Shown: one piece after another, positions 1 to 4,537 of the stretch | Layout of the letters: each line of letters opens with the position of its first letter | How positions within the stretch are numbered: position 1 is the stretch's first letter | DNA from: an uncultured Microcaldota archaeon | Lineage (GTDB): Archaea > Micrarchaeota > Micrarchaeia > Anstonellales > Bilamarchaeaceae | Direction of reading: 5' to 3' | NCBI GenBank assembly: GCA_903835325.1 | Contig: CAILMU010000111.1 | Coordinates: forward strand, 1 to 5,997 | Length of the DNA: 5,997 nt | Translations under genes and position numbers: made by a program | Notes under the pieces: generated by a model | Told to the model about the DNA's origin: nothing | Seen by the model: the letters and a program-made list of their open reading frames with translations, nothing else | The model's database searches: none

Positions 1-164
1 AACCGCAGACGGGCGCGCAAAAAACGCAACCGCAACAGGCGCAGCCGAGCGCTAACCGGGCGCCTCAGCAGAACCCGCAACAGAGGCCGGTCCAGCAGCA
101 GCAGAAGCCTGCGACGGACGCTCCAGCGGAGAAGAGGCACGAGCAAAGGAAAGGTGAGAGCTGA
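1..164 (+). CDS. C-terminal tail of a ribosomal-cluster protein, probably eL19 (L19e), 5' truncated
   Basis: The reading frame is open from base 3 and ends at TGA 162-164, which overlaps the uL18 start as TGATG. The 53 visible residues are low-complexity: rich in Gln, Pro and Ala with runs such as PVQQQQKP, ending in a charged KRHEQRKGES. No conserved domain is in view, so the name rests on gene order only: in archaeal spc clusters rpl19e directly precedes uL18. If correct, this is a disordered extension beyond the usual eL19 helical C terminus, located on the large ribosomal subunit. About three quarters of the third codon positions are G or C, as in the neighbouring genes. The +1 frame is also open here and would read as an Arg/Ser-rich tail running into uL18; I prefer this frame because its stop overlaps the next start, the usual coupling arrangement in this cluster. 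Confidence 0.6.
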   Translation, partial: PQTGAQKTQPQQAQPSANRAPQQNPQQRPVQQQQKPATDAPAEKRHEQRKGES

Positions 165-661
165 TGACACGCGCAAAAAATCCAAGCTTCAGGGTATCTT
201 TCAGGAGAAGGAACGAGGGCAGGACCAACTTCGCGAAAAGGCTGGCGCTGGTGAAAAGCAGGCTGCCCCGCATGGTCGTGCGCCGGAGCAACAAGAACGT
301 CACGGTGCAGTTCATCGAGTTCGACCCGAAAGGGGACCGGACGCTGGTGACAGTGACAGGCAAGCACCTGGCGAAAACGTTCAAATGGCCATCCAAACGC
401 AACGTCTGGACGGCATATCTTGCCGGCCTGATGGCAGGCGCTGCCGCCAAGAAAAAAGGGGTCAGCGATTTCGTCCTCGATGCAGGATTATACACGCCTT
501 CGAAAGGTTCCCTCCTGTTCGCGGCCCTCAAGGGCGCTGCTGACGCTGGGCTGAAGACGTCGTTCGAACCGTCTATGGTTCCTGAGAGCAAGCTCAGCAA
601 TCCGCCGGAAGCGATCAAAGCCGCCTTCGGGCATGCCAAGAGCAAGATAGCGAGCGGGTGA
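164..661 (+). CDS. rpl18: Large-subunit ribosomal protein uL18 (L18, archaeal type)
   Basis: A 165-residue basic protein of the archaeal uL18 (eukaryotic L5) family, which binds 5S rRNA in the central protuberance of the 50S subunit. The N terminus has the family's SFRRRNEGRTNFAKRLALVK stretch (12-31), followed by PRMVVRRSNKNVTVQFIEFD (35-54) and DPKGD (54-58). The C-terminal half has AYLAGLMAG (84-92), then LDAGLYTPSKGSLLFAALKG (105-124) and DAGL (127-130). The region after residue 131 is shorter than in many archaeal homologues, which often reach 180-200 residues. ATG 164 overlaps the upstream TGA and is preceded by GGTGA at 153-157, six bases from the start, which supports both the start and translational coupling to the upstream gene. 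The identification is secure from the family motifs and from the uS5 neighbour. Confidence 0.97.
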   Translation: MTRAKNPSFRVSFRRRNEGRTNFAKRLALVKSRLPRMVVRRSNKNVTVQFIEFDPKGDRTLVTVTGKHLAKTFKWPSKRNVWTAYLAGLMAGAAAKKKGVSDFVLDAGLYTPSKGSLLFAALKGAADAGLKTSFEPSMVPESKLSNPPEAIKAAFGHAKSKIASG

Positions 662-662
662 T
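656..662 (+). promoter_or_regulatory. Shine-Dalgarno site of uS5 that contains the uL18 stop codon
   Basis: GGGTGAT matches the archaeal anti-SD (16S rRNA 3' end GGATCACCTCC) and lies four bases before ATG 667. The uL18 stop TGA (659-661) is inside it, so ribosomes ending uL18 stop on the uS5 ribosome-binding site. This selects ATG 667 over the in-frame GTG 658 and TTG 664. Confidence 0.8.
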
Positions 663-666
663 ATTG

Positions 667-1308
667 ATGCCAGAGAAAGTACGTTCTATCGACAAGGAAG
701 CATGGACGCCCAAGACATACCTGGGCAAGAAGGCGAAAGCCGGCGAGATCACGAGCCTCGAAGAGGTCATCGATTCAGGCAGGCCGATACTCGAACCGGA
801 GATCGTAGATGTCCTGATACCTGAGCTTGAATCCGAGACGCTCGAGATCAAGACCACGCAGAGGGTCACAGACTCGGGAAAGAGGACGAAGTTCCGCGTA
901 GTCACGGTCATCGGAGACCACAAGGGCCACGTCGGCCTCGGTGTGGGGAAAAGCGACGAGCTCAAACCGGCTATGGACTATGCCATACGCGATGCCAAGA
1001 AGCATATGATCGCGATAGGCATGGGATGCGGGAGCTGGGAGTGCAAATGCCAGATAAAGCATTCAGTCACCTCCAGAAGCGAAGGCAAGATGGGCAGCAC
1101 GATAGTGCGGCTCAAACCCGCACCGCGCGGCCTCGGCCTCGCAGCGAACGACGTCGTGAAGAAGGTGCTGGGAATGGCAGGGGTCAAGGATATCTGGAGC
1201 TCGGCCCAAGGCGGAAAGAACGTCTATAATATGGCTGTCGCCACCATGAAGGCCCTGGACCGCCTCAACACATTGAGGCCGAGGGCAGTCGAAGAGAGGG
1301 GTGCTTGA
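667..1308 (+). CDS. rps5: Small-subunit ribosomal protein uS5 (S5/S2e, archaeal type)
   Basis: A 213-residue protein of the 30S subunit, which in this family sits near the mRNA entry channel and affects decoding accuracy. Residues 14-28 (TPKTYLGKKAKAGEI) are the archaeal N-terminal block. The double-stranded-RNA-binding-like S5 N domain spans about 55-120, with QRVTDSGKRTKFRVVTVIGD (65-84), then GHVGLGVGKS (87-96) and the long helix after it. The archaeal/eukaryotic signature GCGSWECKC (120-128) carries three cysteines. The C-terminal domain has RLKPAPRGLGLAANDVVKKV (148-167), GVKDIWS (172-178) and a helix ending near 200. The length is usual for archaea. The start is set by the GGTGAT site overlapping the previous stop. 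The stop at 1306-1308 is two bases from the uL30 start. Confidence 0.97.
   Translation: MPEKVRSIDKEAWTPKTYLGKKAKAGEITSLEEVIDSGRPILEPEIVDVLIPELESETLEIKTTQRVTDSGKRTKFRVVTVIGDHKGHVGLGVGKSDELKPAMDYAIRDAKKHMIAIGMGCGSWECKCQIKHSVTSRSEGKMGSTIVRLKPAPRGLGLAANDVVKKVLGMAGVKDIWSSAQGGKNVYNMAVATMKALDRLNTLRPRAVEERGA
1296..1303 (+). promoter_or_regulatory. Shine-Dalgarno site of uL30
   Basis: GAGGGGTG lies inside the last uS5 codons, seven bases before ATG 1311. It selects that ATG over the in-frame TTG at 1305, and it implies that uL30 is translated from the same transcript as uS5. Confidence 0.7.
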
Positions 1309-1310
1309 TC

Positions 1311-1742
1311 ATGAAGCTCGCGATATTGCGTATCAGGGGAAAGAGGAACGTGGACCCGAGGATAAGGCGCACGCTGGAGATGCTCCGATTGACACGGCCG
1401 AACCACTGCGTCGTGATAGAGGATTCGCCTCAGAACCTGGGCATGCTGAACATCGTCAAGGACTACGTGGCTTTCGGCCCGATTGACGAGACGACGCTGT
1501 ATTCGCTCCTTTGCAAACGCGGGATGAAAGGCTCGAAACGGCTGCGCACTGTGCTCGATGAACAGAAGCTCAAGGAAGCGACGGACGCGATCCTTTCCGG
1601 CAAGAAGACCATCGATTTCGCGAACCCGGTGTTCCGCCTGAGCCCTCCATCGAAGGGTTACAAGGACATAAAAAGGCCGTTCCCGGAAGGGGATCTGGGG
1701 CGCAGAGAGGACATATCAGCCCTTCTCAGGAAGATGATTTGA
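1311..1742 (+). CDS. rpl30: Large-subunit ribosomal protein uL30 (L30/L7e, archaeal type)
   Basis: A 143-residue protein of the long archaeal/eukaryotic uL30 type; bacterial L30 is only about 60 residues. The ferredoxin-like L30 core is at 1-60: MKLAILRIRGKRNVDPRIRR (1-20), then LEMLRLTRPNHCVVIED (22-38), then LGMLNIVKDYVAFGPID (43-59). The archaeal extension follows, with TTLYSLLCKRG (61-71) and a C-terminal block containing FRLSPPSKGYKDIKRPFPEG, which matches the usual H/L-PP-KG-KG-K-P-GDLG pattern. It ends in LGRREDISALLRKMI. The gene follows uS5 by two bases and is the last of the tightly packed group; a 68-base AT-rich gap separates it from uL15. Confidence 0.96.
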   Translation: MKLAILRIRGKRNVDPRIRRTLEMLRLTRPNHCVVIEDSPQNLGMLNIVKDYVAFGPIDETTLYSLLCKRGMKGSKRLRTVLDEQKLKEATDAILSGKKTIDFANPVFRLSPPSKGYKDIKRPFPEGDLGRREDISALLRKMI

Positions 1743-1768
1743 ACCTGTAAAGCAAGCGATGATATTCA

Positions 1769-1785
1769 TTCATATAACATATGAA
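1769..1785 (+). promoter_or_regulatory. Perfect 7+3+7 dyad with a TATA-like core before uL15
   Basis: TTCATATAACATATGAA is a perfect inverted repeat: seven-base arms TTCATAT and ATATGAA around AAC. It lies in the only real gap in the ribosomal-protein run and includes a TATA-like CATATAACAT (1771-1780). A TATA box there would put transcription start near 1800, about ten bases before the uL15 ATG. It could be an internal promoter, an operator on such a promoter, or chance in AT-rich DNA. No BRE resembling the CCGATA of the secY and adkA promoters precedes it. Confidence 0.35.
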
Positions 1786-1810
1786 AAAAACGAACGATGT
1801 TGTGATGATT

Positions 1811-2248
1811 ATGGTCTCAAGAAGGAAACCAAGGCAGAAAAGCGAATACCTGGGTCATCGGACCCACGGTCGGGGCAACTGCAAGAACCGCAGGGGAAGC
1901 GGAAACCGCGGAGGGCGCGGGATGGCCGGCATATGCAAGCACCGATGGAGCTGGGCAGCGAAGAACGCGCCGGACTACTTCGGAAAGCCAGGTTTCACCA
2001 ATCCGAACGCTTCTGAAGATGTCAAGACCATCAACCTGTTCCAGATAAACCAATACGCAGTGACGAACCGCATAGAGAAGAAAGGCGGGAAGTTTCACTT
2101 CGATTTCGAGGGCAAGGTACTGGGGACAGGGGATGTCACGGTCCCGCTCATCATCCGTGCATCGGCCTGGAGCAAGAATGTCGAGAAGAAGCTCAAGGAA
2201 ACCGGCGGCGCGATAACCAAATTCGAGGAGAAAGGCGTCGCGTCCTGA
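1811..2248 (+). CDS. rpl15: Large-subunit ribosomal protein uL15 (L15/L27a, archaeal type)
   Basis: A 145-residue protein of the uL15 family, which reaches into the 23S rRNA core of the 50S subunit. The Gly/Arg-rich N-terminal extension is typical: RTHGRGNCKNRRGSGNRGGR (17-36) followed by GMAGICKHRWSW (37-48), FGKPGF (57-62) and the archaeal linker VKTINLFQIN (71-80). The C-terminal domain (about 95-145) contains GKVLGTGDVTVPLIIRASAW (101-120) and ends with KLKETGGAITKFEEKG. An earlier in-frame ATG at 1781 would add ten residues (MKKTNDVVMI) that homologues lack. It sits in the upstream dyad, while GTGAT (1802-1806) is placed four bases before ATG 1811 exactly as at uS5, so I use 1811. The gene is separated from uL30 by 68 bases and from secY by 134, looser than the genes upstream. 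Confidence 0.95.
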   Translation: MVSRRKPRQKSEYLGHRTHGRGNCKNRRGSGNRGGRGMAGICKHRWSWAAKNAPDYFGKPGFTNPNASEDVKTINLFQINQYAVTNRIEKKGGKFHFDFEGKVLGTGDVTVPLIIRASAWSKNVEKKLKETGGAITKFEEKGVAS

Positions 2249-2260
2249 GCAGGCTATTGA

Positions 2261-2275
2261 CCGATAATTTATAAA
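2261..2275 (+). promoter_or_regulatory. BRE/TATA promoter of secY
   Basis: CCGATAATTTATAAA consists of a BRE-like CGATAA followed by the TATA box TTTATAAA (2268-2275). It matches 13 of 15 bases with the adkA promoter at 3921-3935. Using the usual spacing of about 25 bases, transcription should start near 2297. This gives secY a leader of about 85 bases and makes secY at least partly independent of the ribosomal protein genes. Confidence 0.7.
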
Positions 2276-2302
2276 GATTCTTCAAGAATACGCAGAAGCG
2301 GA

Positions 2303-2347
2303 GGGCCTTGATACGATCTGTCTGTCGCAGACAGACCCTTAGGTCCC
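2303..2347 (+). other. Stem-loop in the secY leader RNA
   Basis: The inner hairpin is a perfect eight-base stem, TCTGTCTG (2317-2324) with CAGACAGA (2328-2335), closed by a TCG loop. The same bases can instead form a seven-base stem GTCTGTC (2320-2326) with GACAGAC (2330-2336) around GCA, so two registers compete. An outer stem GGGCCT (2303-2308) pairs with AGGTCCC (2341-2347) with one bulged T. The whole structure lies just after the predicted transcription start and before the secY ATG. It has no T-run behind it, so it does not look like a terminator; a regulatory or protective leader structure is more likely. No known riboswitch class is recognised. Confidence 0.55.
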
Positions 2348-2382
2348 AAGAAAGACATGATGGCTAGAACCGGGGTTAACCG

Positions 2383-3855
2383 ATGATAATTGATTTCCTT
2401 CATAACCTTGCGAAGTACCTTCCTGAAGTGAAGGCGCCTGAAGTGGCTCCATCCACCAAAGACAGGCTTGTTTGGACCGGGATGGCCCTCATCCTCTATT
2501 TCATGATGTATGAGACGACGGCCTTCGGCGTCAACATGAGCACCGCCGGCGTCGATTTCCTGCAGACGATAACAGCCAGCCGCACCGGGAGCATCCTGAC
2601 AGCGGGTATCGGGCCCATCGTCTTGGCGAGCATATTCCTCCAGCTCTTCGTCGGCGCTGGCATACTCAACCTCAACCTGAAAGAAAAGAACGACAAGCAG
2701 AAGTTCCTCGAGGTGCAGAAGATCCTGGCCATCATACTGGCAGTCGTGGAAGGCTTCATATTCGTGTATTTCAGCAAGCTGCCCCTGGTCGCTATAGCCG
2801 GGATAAGCCCGGCCGTGGTGATGGCGCTTGTGGTCGCCCAAATCGCGCTCGGTTCTGTCGCCGTGCTCTACCTGGACGAGGTCGTGACAAAATACGGCCT
2901 CGGTAGCGGCATCAGCCTCTTCATCGCAGCGGGTGTGTCCTTCGCGGTCATACTCGGTGTCATGAACCTGATCGCCGGGCCGACCGGAGTCATCTCAATA
3001 ATGTCCGAAGGGGGGGCCGAATCGCTTTCGAATTCGCTTCTCGCGCTCATGCCCTTCTTCTTCACTATCATCGTATTCCTCGCCGTGGTTTACGCAGAAT
3101 CCCTGAAAGTGGAGATACCCATCGCTTTCGAGCGGGTGCGGGGCATGGTGCCGAAACTGCCGCTCAAGTTCTTCTATGTCTCCAACATACCGGTCATCTT
3201 CGCGAGCGCACTCATCATCAATGTCCAGCTTTTCGCAGGCGCCGCCCTTGTGGACCAGTATTGGGTGAAAAGCACCGGGGCCCCGACGAACGATGTGCTC
3301 TCGGGATACAGCTTCGATAAAGACGGCATCCTGCCGGTGATCGGCTATGTCGATAACACCGGGCATCTGCGCGATGGCATACTCTATATGTTCACGCCGG
3401 TGTATGGCGAAGGGAAATCCACCGTCGAGCACTGGAATTTCATCACGAGCACGCCGACACCGCTCTTCCACATCCCGGAGTACGTCCATGCCTTGATCTA
3501 CATCCTGATGCTATCGACGATCTCCGTCCTCTTCGGCATGTTCTGGGTGGAGATCTCCAATATGGACGCCAAAAGCGTCGCCGGGCAGCTCTCCGATTCC
3601 GGCATCCAGATACCCGGGTTCAGGAGGGATCCCAGGATGCTCGAGCAGATACTGAACAAGCACATATTCCCCCTGACTGTGATGGGGTCGTTCGCTGTCG
3701 GCATGCTGGCCGGTCTCGCTGATTTGACCGGCGCCTTAGGCACCGGGACCGGTATCCTGCTTTCAGTCGGCATCCTTCACCGGATGTACGAGCAGCTCGA
3801 GCAGATGCAGGCATTCGAGCTCTATCCGACCCTTGGGAAGATGTTCGGGAACTGA
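2383..3855 (+). CDS. secY: Preprotein translocase channel subunit SecY (Sec61 alpha)
   Basis: A 490-residue polytopic membrane protein, the pore of the Sec translocon that acts with SecE and Sec61beta. Ten membrane segments can be placed at about 29-50, 76-95, 111-130, 137-163, 172-198, 215-238, 264-288, 366-388, 428-448 and 451-468. Family motifs are clear: SRTGSILTAGIGPIVLASIF (66-85) covers the plug and TM2, YGLGSGISLFIAAGV (171-185) is TM5, PLKFFYVSNIPVIFASAL (260-277) is the TM7 entry, and FWVEISNMDAKSVA (387-400) with GFRRDPR (412-418) forms the ribosome-facing TM8-TM9 loop. The end RMYEQLEQMQ..ELYPTLGKM matches archaeal SecY. The outer TM7-TM8 loop (289-365) is about 75 residues, longer than in the short methanogen proteins, and accounts for most of the extra length. 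An in-frame TAA at 2377-2379 excludes any earlier start. The Shine-Dalgarno match is poor. Confidence 0.98.
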   Translation: MIIDFLHNLAKYLPEVKAPEVAPSTKDRLVWTGMALILYFMMYETTAFGVNMSTAGVDFLQTITASRTGSILTAGIGPIVLASIFLQLFVGAGILNLNLKEKNDKQKFLEVQKILAIILAVVEGFIFVYFSKLPLVAIAGISPAVVMALVVAQIALGSVAVLYLDEVVTKYGLGSGISLFIAAGVSFAVILGVMNLIAGPTGVISIMSEGGAESLSNSLLALMPFFFTIIVFLAVVYAESLKVEIPIAFERVRGMVPKLPLKFFYVSNIPVIFASALIINVQLFAGAALVDQYWVKSTGAPTNDVLSGYSFDKDGILPVIGYVDNTGHLRDGILYMFTPVYGEGKSTVEHWNFITSTPTPLFHIPEYVHALIYILMLSTISVLFGMFWVEISNMDAKSVAGQLSDSGIQIPGFRRDPRMLEQILNKHIFPLTVMGSFAVGMLAGLADLTGALGTGTGILLSVGILHRMYEQLEQMQAFELYPTLGKMFGN

Positions 3856-3864
3856 AAAGTATCA

Positions 3865-3903
3865 TTTCGTTTTTTCCATTTTATTCATCGCAGCGCTAGC
3901 GCC
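3865..3903 (+). terminator. Probable transcription terminator region after secY
   Basis: Just after the secY stop, six T residues (3870-3875) and then TTTT (3879-3882) form the kind of oligo-T stretch on which archaeal RNA polymerase terminates. A ten-base palindrome GCGCTAGCGC (3893-3902) follows, and it is itself followed by CCTTTTAT. The position between the end of secY and the adkA promoter supports termination here. Which element is used cannot be decided from sequence. Confidence 0.5.
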
Positions 3904-3920
3904 CTTTTATGCGACCGCTT

Positions 3921-3935
3921 CCGATACTTAATAAA
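3921..3935 (+). promoter_or_regulatory. BRE/TATA promoter of adkA-serS
   Basis: CCGATACTTAATAAA has a BRE-like CGATAC before the TATA box TTAATAAA (3928-3935) and agrees with the secY promoter at 13 of 15 positions. Transcription would start near 3957, giving a leader of about 45 bases that includes the GAGGTG ribosome-binding site (3989-3994), eight bases before ATG 4003. Confidence 0.7.
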
Positions 3936-4002
3936 TTTTTCTCTCGATATTAGTCTGAAAATCGAATTACTATCGCATGATACATCGAGAGGTGCAGTAT
4001 CT

Positions 4003-4533
4003 ATGATAATCGCAATGGGAGTTCCTGGTGCAGGCAAGACGACTGTCCTCAAGGGCCTGAAGGGCGACTACAAGGTCGTGAATTACGGCGACCTCATGCT
4101 GGAAATCGAGAAGAAAGAGTACGGGATCAAGGACCGCGACGAGATGCGCTTGCTTCCTATAGAAAAACAGAAGCACGCGCAGAAGCTTGTCGCAGAAGCC
4201 CTCGCCAAGATGCCCCATAAAACAATACTCGACACCCATTGCTCAATCTCGACACCGTCGGGCTATTATCCTGGCGTCCCGTTCGAGTTCCTCAAATTGT
4301 GGAAGGTGGATGTCCTCGTCTATATAACGGCTGACGCGCCTGAACTCGAAGCACGGCGCAAGAACGATCCGACACGCGTTCGCGACAACGACGATATCGC
4401 CCTCCATGACCAGATGAACAAGTCCTATCTTGCGGCCTATTCCGCGTTCTCCGGAGCTCCGGCAGTGATAATCTACAACAGGAACGGCAAACTCGAGGAA
4501 TCGGTGGCGAAATTCCAGGCATTGCTGAAGTGA
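4003..4533 (+). CDS. adkA: Archaeal-type adenylate kinase AdkA
   Basis: A 176-residue cytoplasmic P-loop kinase that interconverts ATP plus AMP with two ADP. The Walker A loop GVPGAGKTT is at 6-14 right at the N terminus. NYGDLM (27-32) and RDEMRLLPIEKQ (45-56) match the AMP-side region of the archaeal family, and ILDTHCSISTPSGYYPGVP (75-93) corresponds to the conserved D-TH-I-TP-GY-PG-P block. The Arg-rich stretch ARRKNDPTRVRDND (117-130) is in the place of the lid, which is small here and has no zinc cysteines. The protein is slightly shorter than the roughly 190 residues usual for AdkA and is not the bacterial Adk type. Position directly after secY is the known archaeal arrangement. It has its own promoter and is followed four bases later by serS, so the two are probably co-transcribed. 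Confidence 0.95.
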   Translation: MIIAMGVPGAGKTTVLKGLKGDYKVVNYGDLMLEIEKKEYGIKDRDEMRLLPIEKQKHAQKLVAEALAKMPHKTILDTHCSISTPSGYYPGVPFEFLKLWKVDVLVYITADAPELEARRKNDPTRVRDNDDIALHDQMNKSYLAAYSAFSGAPAVIIYNRNGKLEESVAKFQALLK

Positions 4534-4537
4534 AACC

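Noticed and set aside
154..543. Plus-strand frame overlapping uL18 in the +1 frame
   Set aside because: It overlaps a secure ribosomal protein gene and has a composition typical of an out-of-frame GC-rich reading. It is kept only as a possible alternative frame for the truncated upstream gene.
52..645. Minus-strand frame of 197 codons opposite uL18 and the upstream tail
   Set aside because: It mirrors the codon bias of uL18 and shows no recognisable domain.
658..666. Earlier GTG or TTG start for uS5
   Set aside because: The GTG is inside the Shine-Dalgarno site that serves ATG 667, and the added residues are not part of the family.
1781..1810. Earlier ATG start for uL15 giving MKKTNDVVMI
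   Set aside because: Homologues start near the basic MVSRRK segment, the ATG is part of the AT-rich dyad, and GTGAT is correctly spaced only for ATG 1811.
2308..2367. Short TTG-initiated frame of 19 codons after GGAGGG in the secY leader
   Set aside because: The GGAGGG lies only two bases from the TTG, the product has no similarity I can recognise, and the region is better explained by the hairpin.
2269..2841. Minus-strand frame of 190 codons opposite the secY leader and N terminus
   Set aside because: It is His/Asp/Glu-rich, as expected from the reverse complement of hydrophobic membrane codons, and it crosses the secY promoter and leader hairpin.
3857..3929. Inverted repeat AAGTATC / GATACTT spanning the secY-adkA gap
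   Set aside because: Seven-base arms separated by 59 bases are expected by chance, and the right arm is part of the adkA promoter.
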